A stretch of DNA of 64,000 bases from Carex sylvatica (Eukaryota; Streptophyta; Magnoliopsida; Poales; Cyperaceae). The stretch covers positions 1-64,000 of the forward strand of contig CAXKVR010000040.1 in NCBI GenBank assembly GCA_964058845.1, written 5' to 3'. A model generated the notes under the pieces. The model had not been told where the DNA came from, did not search any database, and saw only the letters and a list, made by a program, of their open reading frames with translations. The position numbers were made by a program, and so were the translations under genes. How positions within the stretch are numbered: position 1 is the stretch's first letter; each line of letters starts with the position of its first letter. This document shows, in pieces, positions 1 to 11,967 of the stretch.

Positions 1-148
1 GAAGAAAAAAAAAACCATCTTTTTTTAAATCTCACTCAAGCAACCGAAAAAATCCTGACTAAATTAAGCTGTCAAGCTTGACCACTGACCAGTACGCATT
101 TAAATGATTTACATGCTTTGGCAGAATGGGCAGTTAGACAAATTACAA

Positions 149-179
<31 letters not shown>

Positions 180-223
180 TTAGAAAAATGAGGTGAGAAC
201 GGGCTTGGCTGTTATTTTTCACA
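1..223. other. AT-rich flank with (AAT)n microsatellite
   Basis: No gene is visible. An (AAT)n trinucleotide run of about ten units lies at 149-177, just before the target site of the first transposon. Confidence 0.6.
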
Positions 224-337
224 TATGTGGTCCCGACATTTTTAAAAATACCCAAAAAATAAAACAAATTATTAAGAATAACTGGGTTCTGGGAATATTT
301 TTAAAAATGCCCAAACCGTACAGAATATTTACGGTTT

Positions 338-378
<41 letters not shown>

Positions 379-967
379 GGTTTATTGGAATTTAGTTTAA
401 TTTGTATTTGAAATTTAGATTAGTTTGAATTGGTAAGTTAGAGGTGATATAGTTATTTTTGAGAGATGATATATTACGATCTGTTTTGAGATTTTGTATG
501 AAACTTCACAGCCTTGTTCTACGATGTTAAGACTATATGTCGGTCAATTTTCATGATTTTTGAAAATGTCTTACTAAGACTAACTGTTTAGAAAATGATA
601 AGAAATTTAATACATGAATACTTTGTACTCTAAAAAAATAAAAAAATAAAGATCAAATTGCTCAATAATAAACAAAATTTGTATCCCAATTCCAATATTT
701 TAACTAAACATATCGAATTCTACATTTTTTTTGGAGAATGCGATCACATACTTCATGCAGAAGTTTACAAAAAGAATAAAACATAAAAATCATGAAAATT
801 GACCGACATACAGTCTTAACATCGTAGAACAAGACTGTGAAGTTTCATACAAAATCTCAAAACAGATCGTAAGATATCATCTCTCAAAAATAACTATATC
901 ACCTCTAACTTACCAATTCAAACTAATCTAAATTCCAAACACAAATTAAACTAAATTCCAATAAACC

Positions 968-1010
<43 letters not shown>

Positions 1011-1038
1011 CAAACCGTAAATATTCTATACGGTTTGG

Positions 1039-1078
<40 letters not shown>

Positions 1079-1231
1079 AAACCGTAAATATTTTATACGG
1101 TTTGGAATTAAAATTCCAAACCGTAAATATTCTGTACGGTTTGGGCATTTTTAAAAATATTCCCAGAACCCAGTTATTCTTAATAATTTGTTTTATTTTT
1201 TGGGTATTTTTAAAAATGTCGGTATGTGGTC
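224..1231. mobile_element. Mutator-like inverted-repeat element with 9-bp target duplication
   Basis: The element proper is 233-1222 (990 bp). It starts CCGACATTTTTA and ends with the exact inverse, and it is flanked by a perfect 9-bp direct repeat TATGTGGTC (224-232 and 1223-1231). A 9-bp duplication is the hallmark of the Mutator superfamily. The arms pair over several hundred bases: 233-340 with 1113-1222, and about 377-570 with about 785-970. Long poly-T (about 341-376) and poly-A (about 971-1006 and 1040-1075) tracts separate the paired blocks. A near-palindrome, CCAAACCGT..ACGGTTTGG, occurs once in the left arm and three times in the right arm. There is no transposase, so it is a non-autonomous (MITE-class) copy. 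Confidence 0.9.
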
Positions 1232-2104
1232 CAATTGCAATTTGCAAGGCCTAACATTAGCTGTAGATGTTTTGTTTCAGCTTGACAATTCATGACACAC
1301 CATTCACTGCAGAAATGATTGGTTAGAGCTGGATGATGTGAAGGCATCTCCACTTTCATCCCGAAGCCATTAAGATCATGACAACATACATATTTTAATC
1401 ATTACCACCATTGTATAAAATATAAAATATAAAGGTGCTTCTTCAAGATGAGATTTTACTTTAGATTTGCATAATTGCAAGAAAATAATGTCTAATTTAG
1501 CCCTTGATGCATTTACAAAGATATTGACCATTTTTATATTTGTGCAAATATTTGTCATATATATCTAAAATTCATTTTTGAGGGTTTCCGCTGTACATCA
1601 AGTCCACTTCATTATCTAGAATATTCTCAAGTGTTACATTGGATTGCACTCACACTGTATCGGAATTTTTACTGACAAAAGAATCTGTGCCGTAGAAATT
1701 TGAAGCACTTTCAAAAAGTAGGATTGAAATTCAAACCATCGTCGTGCGAAAAACCAAAAATGGATCTATCGTCGACATTGCTATTTGTCCTTCCAATTAC
1801 GGTTTTATACGAGTATTTTAATGTGAAGAACTTCTAGTTGAAGCGAATCTCATGATCAATCCCCATCCACGGATGACGTTGTTAATTGGTCCCACAAGGA
1901 AAGATTTAGACATCACTTTTTTTTGTTGGACTATAATTTTGCAAACTCACTCCTCAATTTTTTGTTATTTTCTAAATAAAATTGAAGTTTAAAAATAAAA
2001 AATAAGCAACGGCACGCCATGACAAGCCTCAAGAATTTAATAGTTTGGTTTAAATTAAAGATAGTTTTTAATCATATTAATATGGAATGGCACAAAGTAA
2101 AGCG
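1232..2104. other. Intergenic, no gene seen
   Basis: AT-rich sequence. The short open frames lack codon bias, introns or recognisable motifs. I see nothing that I can support. Confidence 0.5.
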
Positions 2105-2412
2105 ATAAACATAGAGTGAGTCTATGGTACTATGCATATTACAAGTTGGTCCATAATATAGATCAATATTTTTATTTTCGATATTCTATTTTGAATGGTT
2201 CAAAATTTTCAAATCAAGTTATTTTTATCTTATTAAAAAAAATAGTAAAACAATTCTACAAAATATAAAATTTGATCTGTAAGTACATATTTATATAGGA
2301 ATCACATCGAACAGTTCAAATTAATTGTTAGAATTTTGAAAACATAAATATTGATCTGTATTATAGACCAACCCGTGATATGTATAGTACCATACACTCA
2401 CTCATAAACATA
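2105..2412. mobile_element. Palindromic Mutator-like MITE, 9-bp target duplication
   Basis: The element 2114-2403 reads GAGTGAGTCTATGGTAC at the left; the right end is its imperfect inverse (..GTACCATACACTCACTC). It is flanked by the perfect 9-bp direct repeat ATAAACATA (2105-2113 and 2404-2412). Almost the whole 290 bp folds into one imperfect hairpin, and the centre carries a 'TTTACTATTT' type core seen in the other family members. It is a full-length relative of the interrupted copy at 16562-17321. Confidence 0.88.
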
Positions 2413-2877
2413 TATATATTATATATTATCCTCAAAGATAATCGGTAAGTGGTGACTCCTTGACAACAAGAATAATTTTAGTGTGCAAACTGCATGTCAA
2501 AATCAAGCTAAAGACGAACTTGAGGCAATAAAAAAAATTAAGATTCACCAAGCATGTGCATGCCTCTAACAAGATGAACTTGATGAGACATAATTCCCTA
2601 CAAGCAACAACTTGAAGGACGTAAGGCGGCTTGTTTGGGTGTATTATGTGTTGGTTTTGCATTGGATCTCAACACAATTAAAAAAAAAATACTGGTTTTT
2701 TTATGGCATGTAAGTATTATAATGTAAATATAAGCTTGTTGCACCACGAGAGGTTCTATATTTTACTGCCACGGAGTAATCGAACTACTCTTCTGAGACC
2801 TAGGTTCCGTGTGGCGTTATGAAAATGAACCACCATGGTGCGGGTCTTACTTTCTCATATGATGCTCATAGCCTCAT
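2413..2877. other. Intergenic, no gene seen
   Basis: Starts with a short TA-rich tract. The open frame on the minus strand at about 2430-2660 shows no recognisable protein features. Nothing supported. Confidence 0.45.
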
Positions 2878-3125
2878 AGCGACAAACGAATAGTTCGGTT
2901 CAGTTTGACCGGGTAAAATATTTGTGATTCGGTATAATTTGGTACAACAAGAAGCAAAAAAAAAAAAAATCAAAAAAAATAATTCACGTTTTTTTTCGGA
3001 TTTTTCTAGCAAATAATTCATGATTAGCATTTTATTTACGAATAAAATGTATTATACGTTCTTTTTTTTGTTTTATTCAGAGTTGAGTTCGAAAACATAA
3101 AAATATATATATATATATATAAATT
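2878..3125. repeat. Dispersed repeat, related to 62570-62850
   Basis: The left end, AGCGACAAACGAATAGTTCG followed by GGTTCAG, then TTTGTGATTCGG, recurs in inverse orientation near 62780-62850 (..CGAACTATTCGTTTGTCACT). Both copies are AT-rich with poly-A/T stretches, so this is an old transposon family of unknown class. The right boundary near 3125 is uncertain. Confidence 0.5.
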
Positions 3126-3552
3126 ATTTATGAATTTATTGCTTATATTGTTACTAAGATGATGCTCAATTTTTCAGTACAAAAATTGTGGGAAAGTAAC
3201 TGCAGCATGCTCTTCAATCATACAAGCCACGCGAGATTGAAACTTAATGTCATGCTGTGTGTTGTGTGTGCGCGCGTGTAGAGTGAGGATTGGAATTTTA
3301 AAGGAAACAAAAGTACAATGTACACATGTGTGGAAATTATGGTGGTAATGGCGGTCCCCTTTGATCCGGCCGCATGTGAAACAGATGTGGTTCACACCAA
3401 CATAAAAACACATAAATTAAAGTAGATAGCTACAAATGGATTGGATTGAATAATACATTAATAAATACTTCAAGCGCCATACTGATTACTGATTAGTGAG
3501 TGCCTTGTCATTTTTCATGAACAGGAGCCAAACAGGACCGTCAAAATTATCC

Positions 3553-3553
<1 letters not shown>

Positions 3554-3586
<33 letters not shown>
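3554..3586. repeat. Poly-C mononucleotide tract, about 33 bases
   Basis: An uninterrupted C run followed by CACACACC. Exact length is likely to vary and is prone to sequencing error. Confidence 0.8.
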
Positions 3587-3599
3587 ACACACCAAACCC

Positions 3600-3785
3600 G
3601 AGTGCATATCCTCTGAGATATCTCAACTTTTGCGTGACCGACGTGTACGGGATCTATTCGAGAATAGCGTAGGGGCCAGTATTATCTGTACCTTGAGATT
3701 CGTGCAGAACATACTTGAACGGTTGGGATTTTTCCGAAAAACACTCGATGTTTGAGAGATATATCTCAGAGGATGCGAATTCACC
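3600..3785. mobile_element. 185-bp inverted-repeat MITE ('CCTCTGAGATAT' family), copy 1
   Basis: Begins GTGCATATCCTCTGAGATAT and ends with the inverse ATATCTCAGAGGATGCGAATTC. A very similar copy lies at 15495-15682, sharing TTTTGCGTGACCGACGTGT, a CAGTATTAT core and GAGATTCGTGCAGA. The inverse of that core occurs in more diverged relatives at about 16.1 kb and 42.4 kb. Class unknown; no clear target duplication seen. Confidence 0.75.
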
Positions 3786-6152
3786 AAAGGGGGCCTCTGA
3801 TTAGTGATTTACGTCAGAATGGAACCACAGAAATAGCTGCATTCGATTCCCCAAATCATATCTTTTTTGTTTTTGTTGTTCACTTGTTATTAACTTGTAT
3901 ATATCAGTATAACCAAAAACAGGCTCTGTAAGTTTCTCCCCATGATGCGCCTTTTTAGACTACAAAGAAGGTTGTCATGTTGTATGTTGTATGTTACTGT
4001 GAAAATTTGAGCATATTGAGCATGAGACGGTAACATAGTAATTTTGTATTTATTTTAAAAAATAGTAAAAAAGTTTTCAAATATTAAAAAATTTCATTTT
4101 TAGACATATTTTAATATGGATATCATGTTGAGTGATTCGGATTAACATTTTAGATTTTGCAAAAAGAAGATATTAAATATGAGGTATGAAAGGCATGAGA
4201 TATTAGAATCCTCCTCTAGATATATATATACTGTTAATATATATTATTAAGAACTCAAATTTAAAAAATAATCGATTAATTTTCTTAACAATTTATCACT
4301 CGGTCAATATCCTCTTCCACTATGCTGAAATGTTATTTTCTTCATTTCAACAAGATGTAATTTTGTCTCCGTGTGGAAACTCACAGGTTTGAAATTCTAA
4401 TAGAGAAATCCCTTATGGATATTAAATAGTTTGATAACTTGACCTCCAACCTTTATTCAAAACAAGATGTTATAATTTTATATACAATAATAGTGATATA
4501 GCATTGATTTGAGGCATTTTATATTTTCCATTTTATAAATTATCTAGTGGATACGCTGATGCGAAGTGTGCTATCCTGCTTCCTATCACTTGGCTTAGAA
4601 AAGTGAGAGAATCAATCGATTTATTATCAAAATAACCTTTTTAAGCACTCAAGAAGAAGATAATAAAGGTGAGAAATGAAGCATGAAAAAAGTAGCAGCC
4701 CAGATGAATTCCATCTTTAGCTTTGAAAAAGGCAAGACGGCTGCTTCCTTTTTTCCAACCCACTATGGTTATGTTAAATTTTGCATTATTTCCCTCCAAG
4801 CATGATCTATGAATGATTGCGAGAGCAGAAAGTATACTAACAACCCTGATATTTTTTAGGCATCTGGATTCTGCCAGAAGGAGCCGAGATATTGCTTGTT
4901 TTTTTTTATTTAATGATTTGCAGAAAGTATGTTTTGAAAAAAAATATTAAGAATCAAGAAAGAATCTCTCTCTTGAGTTTCCATCTTGTATTTATTAGTG
5001 AACAGCTAGTTTCTTTTAATATATATTGTAGTTTTAACAAAATCAAATTATTTTTAACGTATTATTATAAAAATGTTGGGATATATCGCGGAAGCGTGAA
5101 GGAGTAATTTTTTTGAACACGTTGGAAATATGAATCATAATTGACCACAACAAGCAATCAAATAAAAAAGAGACATAAGATTTTATGTAGAAACTATTAC
5201 AAAAAAATCACGTGAGCACAACGCAAAATCACTATATTAAAGAGTTTCTACAAATACAAGAAAATAATCAAACCGATTATAATTTTTCAAACACTCTTAT
5301 AATATCATATATTAATCTATGAGATTCTTAAGTATATTCGATGAAGAAACGCAACGGAGAGACTTAGGCTTGGTTAAAAGCATAAAATGAAAAAACAGTG
5401 GCGGTTTGGGATTTTCTTCCGCCACAAAAAAGAAATGCAATTTGGGCTAAGGCCCAAATCTTTTGTCTTCACATTAACCAAAAATATGATCCGTAATTGT
5501 GTATTTTTTTTGACAAGATCTCATGTATAAATCGGAGTACAAGGATATGCGATTAAGAACCATTTTACGTAAAATGATACGCTATTAAGAAGTCTATAAC
5601 TTTAATTTACTTGGTGGATGCGATCAAGCACTCCTTTAATTTAAATTAGCTCACTTGCTTTCTTTTACTTGTAAATTTGAGATGATGTACTGGCAGGGTT
5701 TCACATGATGGCCCCCCTATCAACTGGCGCGTAGTTATAAGCAGGAAAAACGATGGCCCTGATGATGAGAAAAAACCTAACCTTTTAGCCTGGTAACTTG
5801 GTTGATCTATTCTGGTCAAATAATTATCGAAATGAAAAGCTAAAATTACATATATCCTTCCAAAGTTTACAATTTTCAAGCGTTTTGCAAAAATAAAAGT
5901 TCAATTTTATTGACATTTATCAGCTTTCGAATAATTTTCAAATTGCACCAAATTCGATATAAGACTTATATGTACCGCAGGAAAGACGTCTACAGTTACC
6001 TTTTTTGAAACTTTGATGACCGTCTTATTAATTGTTGCGATTGCCAAATATAAAATTTTGTCAATACAAAGAATATTATGTCCTGAAAAAAAATGGAATA
6101 AAATAAAGAGTAAAGATGTTGTCCTCCTTGAGTCTGTCCCATAAATGTCATC
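3786..6152. other. Intergenic, no gene seen
   Basis: About 2.4 kb of AT-rich DNA. It holds short open frames without recognisable content and a possible retroelement remnant at about 5071-5420, listed separately. Confidence 0.45.
5071..5420. mobile_element. Possible LTR remnant
   Basis: Begins TGTTGGGATATAT and contains a stretch (AAGATTTTATGTAGAAACTA.., then a CACGTGAGCACAACG segment) of the type I associate with plant LTR leader regions. I see no second LTR, primer-binding site or coding region, so this is a weak call. Confidence 0.25.
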
Positions 6153-8826
6153 CTAACTAACTGATGCATAAAGTGCGATGGGGACCACTTATATTTAAAA
6201 AAATTTACAACTGGCACGCGCATGTATGGATACTATAAGAGATTGAGTATTGAAAATTTACAATATAATATATTAAGTATTCATACCTAAGAGATTAAGT
6301 ATTAAAAACAAAAAAAACTGGACATCAACTTTCTTTTACATACCCATCTTTTACATGTTTTTACAAGTGATTTTTTTTGTCTGTTTAATCTCGTCAATAT
6401 TTCTAACGAGCTGTGAGGAATTTTAAGAAACTAAATTCACAAACATCTTCTACGTAATTTTCTATTTCAAATGAGATTCATGATAAAGTACTTTTGGATT
6501 CTTTGTTGTTCAAGTATTCATATCTCAGTGTGCAAATATTCATACCTTGTCAAGTATTCTTCTCTAAAATGCCGAGTATTCATACTTACTCAGCAAAGTG
6601 TGAATATTTACGTTGTAAAGTATTTCTGAGAAATTCACAGACGTGTCTTTGGCATTAACTACCTAGGGGATCACTACCGACTTTGGGGGGGGCACAAATG
6701 TCACTTGAAAGCGACTATGATAATAAACTCGTGAAATCAGGTACCAATTTCATGGTGATCGAGCAGGTGCTTGGATCTTGATTTTGGACTAATCGTTAGT
6801 TCTCTTTAATTTATTCAGAAACTTAGATCTTGAATTGTTTGTTGAAATAACACGTGTTACTTTTTTGAAGTATTATTGAAGCCGAGGCAGAGGTATTATT
6901 GAAGGTGCTCCGGTACAATACGAAAGAACTAGTACCCGTACATAAAGGGATGTATTTTCAGCAAAGCTATTTTTTTTAAGTGTCATGCTTGCTTTCATTC
7001 TTAGGTTCGATAATATTTTAAGTGTTCTAGATTTTAGTTTTATCATTTCAAATTGTTCTATATTTTCTATGTACTTTACTTTGGTTATTGCATTGAATTA
7101 TTCCTGTATTAGTTTTAACTAAAAAAAACTGGGAGCGTCCAGGTGCTTATTACCAGTATGTACAAATTTGTTGATAAATATTGAAGATGGTTAAGGTTTA
7201 TTAAAATTTCTTCTTAACATTAATATTCGTACATAAATTCATAGTTATGAATACACCTGTTAATATAATTGCTATTATCTATAAATATCAAAAAAATTAA
7301 AGTCAAATATTGTTTCATAACAATACACATCTTCACGCTTAAGTATGAATACTAAGTGTTTTAGATATTAATAAATCAGATAAAGTATGTATGAAAAGAA
7401 TAATAACATAAATGACTATACAAATACTTCATGTTTAAACTATTGGTAAAATATATGCATCACAGTAACACCAAAATTTGACCAAGTAGATATGAATATT
7501 TCATGTCTTAAAAATTGATAAAATATATGCATCACAGTAATAACAAAATTTGACCAAGTAGATATGAATACTTGCTGTCTTAACTATTGTTGTTTACCGT
7601 TTCATATATTAATAGTTTGAATATTGTCAATTTAAAAAAAATGTTAAATCAAGATACTTCACAGCGTAACAATTCATACTTCAATTATTAGTATGAATAC
7701 GTTTCTCGGTATCTATCAATATGTTCAAGCACCAAATAAATTAATTAATATAAGCTACTTTACAACATAGTAATTCACACTTCAATGTATAAGTACGAAT
7801 ACTTAATATGTTATATATTTTTCTAGAAATACAAATGTCATATGTAAACAATTCATATTTCAATTATAAATATGAATATTTTATTTAGTACCTATTAATA
7901 CATTCAAGCACCAAATAAATTAACTGATTTATTGATTCAAGTTACTTTACACCATAACAATTCACACTTCAATGCATAAGTGTGAATGCTTGAAATTTTA
8001 GATATTAATATTTTTACAAAACTACCTTGTTGGTGATTGTGCGGTGGTGGTCCTCCCAGGTAGTTAATTCACGAAGTACATTTAGGAATTTTTCAAAAAT
8101 ATTTTACAACATAAAAATTCACACTTTAATGCGTAAGTGTCAATACTTGATATTTTAAAAATGAACGTTTACAATAATTATAATGCTAACACTTGAGATA
8201 GTCATTACACATTCGCTTGTCCTTGGTTTTCTGCGTGTGGTCCCTATCGTAGTCGCTTTCAAGCGACATTTGTGGACCCCTAAAGTCAGTAGTAATTTTC
8301 CAGGTAGTTAATGCCAAAGACACGTCTGTAGGTTTCTCAGAAATACTTTACAACATAAATATTCACACTTTACTGAGTAAGTATGAATACTCGGCATTTT
8401 AGAGAAGAATACTTGACAAGATATATTTGCACACTGAGATATGAATACTTGAACGACAAAGAATCCGAAAGTACTTCATCATGGATCTCATTTGAAAGAG
8501 TAAATTACGTAGAAGATGTTTGTGATTTTAGATTTGTAAAATCCTCACAGATCGTTATAACTATTGACGAGATTAAACGGACAAAAATAATTCACTTATA
8601 AAAACGTGTAAAAAATAAATGTGTAAAAGGAAGTTGATGTCTAATTTTTTTTTTTTAATACTTAATGTCTTAGATATGAATACTAAATATATTATATGAT
8701 AATTATAGTATCCATACATGCATACATTAGTTGTAAATTTTTTCGAATATAAGTGGTCTCCTAAGTAGTTAGTAATCCCCTATATAGTTAGTGGTCCCCA
8801 ACGTATTTCATGCATTAGTTAGTTAG
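6153..8826. mobile_element. 2.7-kb fold-back element with arms of about 570 bp
   Basis: The left end CTAACTAACTGATGCATAAA (6153 on) pairs with the right end ..TGCATTAGTTAGTTAG (to 8826). The two arms, 6153 to about 6723 and about 8246 to 8826, remain complementary through GGGGACCAC, GTATGGATACTAT, AGACGTGTCTTTGGCATTAACTACC (in parts) and the block TTGAAAGCGACTAT. The interior is AT-rich and packed with diverged copies of a TTCACACTTYAATGCRTAAGT / GTATGAATACTT motif (near 7330, 7680, 7780, 7860, 7965, 8120, 8360). It also has a roughly 72-bp direct repeat at about 7440-7510 and 7512-7583. No transposase frame is seen. No clear target duplication is visible, so the superfamily is open (Mutator-like or a generic fold-back element). 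Confidence 0.75.
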
Positions 8827-9033
8827 AGAAACGTTTAGATAACTGAAGTAGGAGAACTGTTAGTCGAACCTAAAATAAATAAGAGATGTTTTCTTTATTA
8901 TGTTTTTTTATACAAATTCCACAATACATAGCAAATGAACTACTTAACCGTAGGGTACTTCACTATTTCAAAAGCAAAAGAGCCTCAAATATTTATTATT
9001 GAAGTTTGTTTCCAAATTTTTACAACCTTTAAA

Positions 9034-11967
9034 TTATTTACACAGAGATGCTAGCACCCGCCTTGGAGGCTCGAATGACCGGCGCGAGTGCAAAACAGCC
9101 CAATTATCAATCAACAGTACATCCCCTTGTTTCCATGGTATTGCCACACACTCTTCCTCTAAGATGTTAAGGCAGTCGTTTAATACATCGGCTGGCAACA
9201 TGGACCCATCACCAAATTTCACAGCTTTTGTGGGGTCGTTTCGTGAATCACTCCACCCGGTGTATGCAGCTACCATGCTGTTAAACCATATCTTTCTCTC
9301 TCTTGATTTGTCGAACTTGACTGCCGGTATGGGCCCCATTATTGTTCTTGCACCGTCAGGGGTCCACTCAATTTTCATGCCAAGGCGTGCAGCTCTGCAA
9401 TGCCAAAGATGAGTGTTATATATAATGATAACATAAAGGCTTGAACCTTTGTAGCTGTTTCAGATACACTCCTATTAGTTTTAGCCTTGATTCAGCACTC
9501 CCATGATCTCATTTTAAGTTAGTACCGGTTGAAATTTAGGGCCTAGGATTGGTATCAATGGGCTAATAGTGTTTGATGAGAAAGGATCTTAAATCAACAT
9601 ATCTAAAATTAATACAAGAGATTGTAAAGCTAAGGCTCTTAAATCAACAAATCCAAAATTAATGCAAGAGATTGTAAATTAATGCAAATCCAAAGCTATC
9701 AGTGTCGCCAAATCCAAATTTGTTGATTTGTTGATAAAGAATTAATGCAAGAGATTTGGAATAGATTGTAAAGCTAAGGCTCTTAAATCAACAAATCCAA
9801 ATTTGGCTAAGTGTGTGCATATTTGATTCTTTATCAGTGTCACCAAATCTATTCTGTTCCACCAAAATCCCCAGTTTCATACCCGACTCATAGGAACATG
9901 GAACAAACATCCTCATATTACATACCAGGTCAACTGCCAGTAAATTTCAGCTGGAGAGAACAGAAATGAGCCTTTATTCAGAATTTTACTCTTAATTGCA
10001 AATTGTTCTGGACCAATTGTAGCTCCCTTCGTAAAAGTGACCACGAAAAAGGTGGAATTGGCTGGACCATAACCTTGATCTTTGGAATGAAGCAAGCTTA
10101 ATACCCCCACAGCCCTACTGGCCTAAGCTACCTTACTGGAAACAAGGATGCCAATTTTTATGTGAGATGAATTCAAAACAGAGCACCAGAATGTGACAGG
10201 ATATTGGGTCTAAAGCTCAGTTCTGTATTAAGACTTGTCAAGGATGCCAAAGGGCTCAGATAAATCAGAGTGCAAAAAATTCATGCTGATTGCAAAGGCT
10301 GTTTCTATGTTAGAGTTGCAAGAGGTTACTCCAAAAATTCATGCTAATCAAAGTGGACTTAGGTTATTGGAAGGCTTAAAGGACAAGGCCAGTTTGGTTC
10401 CTAGCATAATTATGCATTAACTAATATAATCACAGCAATGTAATTGAAACTATATTACCTAACTGGATTTCCCAACAAGATTAATTCCAACTCCCAAATC
10501 CCACATTCAGACTCAGATTTGCAGTAACCTCTTGCAGTTCTACTTGTGTCATCCAAACAACCGTAGAAAAGGCAAAAAGGTTGGCAGGCAGGAGAAACCT
10601 TACTTCAGTAATGGGTTTGCCCCAATTTACCAATTTAAGGTTATTAGCCCTCTTTCTTTATGGGATTAGAAAGAAAAAATTAACCCCAAAACTTAACATT
10701 TAAACCTCAGTTTTACTGAATTTAGCCACAGTTATTGGCAATCGGATCATAACACCAAAAGAAAAGAAACTTCATAACTGAATGTACCTTTCTTCAGCGA
10801 CAACCTTATCTTTGGTCATAAAGGTTGAATGCCACCCACGGCCGATGGGAGAAGAGGGATCATCTCCTTCTCCTAACACCCTAATATAGATCAAACCATG
10901 TTCCTCCAATTTCTCAACAAAATTCGGGTGCTTCTCTTTCATCAAATTGTATATATGATGGCTAAGAACAATCGGTGTCTCGCCTCCGCTCTTGGGCTCT
11001 TGTTCACAAAAGAAGAACAGCTTTGACGGGAACTCTGCTACCTGATTTTCAGAAACATATGCATTTCATCTGATAAATGCACTCTGCTTTGTGTTTCGCT
11101 GCACAATTGAATTTCAGTCTATGCTAAATTGAGGCTTACTGGGAATTGATTGGGAGTAAGTATGCTGACACACCAACAGTAACAGATATCAGGATGCCAC
11201 TGGACATGGTATCATGTACTATTTGCCAGTATACAGTCAGGCAGCAATTCAGTGCGCCCAGAAATTTAGTAACAGATAATATTAAAGACACTTGATGATC
11301 TTATTGTTATTGTAAAACCTTCCAGGGTTAAAATTCACAAAATATCAAAACAAACATTTCTAGTGCTGTCAACTTGAATCTTACCTGGCAGACTTGGAAA
11401 GCCCTTCAAGGTTTAGCCCAATAGAATATCTCCAACAAGTTCAATTGTGTAGGTAACTATACAAGAAAGATACTTCAAGAATAAATTACTAGATTAATTA
11501 AATCATACGACTTATTCCTGAATACCTTCTGATGCCAATGTAACCGTCTATAATAATTACGGTCCCTGAAATTAACTGAATCAAAATTTAACGCAGACCT
11601 GAGCCATCTCATGGTGAAAAGGGATCTTCTGATCAGGCGGCGACTCGTTGGCCGTGAAAACCCGGCCCGTTACGTTCGTCCTAGGTGCGGCCCCACCGAC
11701 GTACGGCAGCTCTTCGTACCCCAACGACTCCACGACCTGGTTGAAATCTGCTGCTGTTTGCACAGGGAATCGACGAAAGAGCACGGCGCCGCTCGACTTG
11801 AGCAACGACTCGACGTGTGCCTTCTCGGCCTGGATCGCGTCGGTGAATTCGACGATGGTATGGAGTGACGCTGCCGGGTTGGGGCTGAGGACGGCTGGGA
11901 AGGGAACGCCGTCGAAGGTCCGTTGCTGGGGTAACTGGGAAGAGATGAAGAAACCGTCCCGCGCCAT
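9034..11967 (-). CDS. TauD/TfdA-family Fe(II)/2-oxoglutarate-dependent oxygenase (At3g21360-like)
   Basis: Three exons on the minus strand: 11967-11599, 11041-10788 and 9394-9034. They join in frame (369, 254 and 361 nt) to give 327 aa, close to the roughly 330 aa expected of the plant 'clavaminate synthase-like At3g21360' group. The start is the ATG at 11967; the in-frame codons before it include no ATG. The iron ligands expected for a TauD fold are visible: an H-x-E at residues 118-120 (within PFHHEMAQ, the end of exon 1) and a distal His at about 310 (NWAVLHSRR), followed by the paired Arg that binds 2-oxoglutarate. Other conserved blocks are YEELPYVGGAAPRT in exon 1, GGETPIVLSH in exon 2, and IMGPIPA with WFNSMVAAYTGW in exon 3. 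No signal or transit peptide is obvious, so it is probably cytosolic. The substrate is unknown; members are named for structural similarity to clavaminate synthase, not for that activity. The 1.4-kb second intron contains direct repeats. Confidence 0.93.
9585..9805. repeat. Direct repeats inside intron 2 of the TauD-like gene
   Basis: A unit resembling CTTAAATCAACAAATCCAAA followed by ATTAATGCAAGAGATTGTAAAGCTAAGG occurs about three times (near 9589, 9628 and 9740-9800), with an inverted stretch TTTGTTGATTTGTTGAT between copies. Probably local duplication within the intron. Confidence 0.6.

Noticed and set aside
3554..3586. Functional G-quadruplex promoter element from the C run
   Set aside because: A homopolymer run with no gene nearby is better explained as a microsatellite or sequencing artefact.
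6153..8826. CRISPR-like array from the recurrent GTATGAATACTT motifs
   Set aside because: The repeats are diverged and irregularly spaced, and this is plant DNA with transposon-type arms.
9034..11967. Clavaminate biosynthesis
   Set aside because: The family name reflects fold similarity. No other genes of that pathway are present and plants are not known to make clavams.
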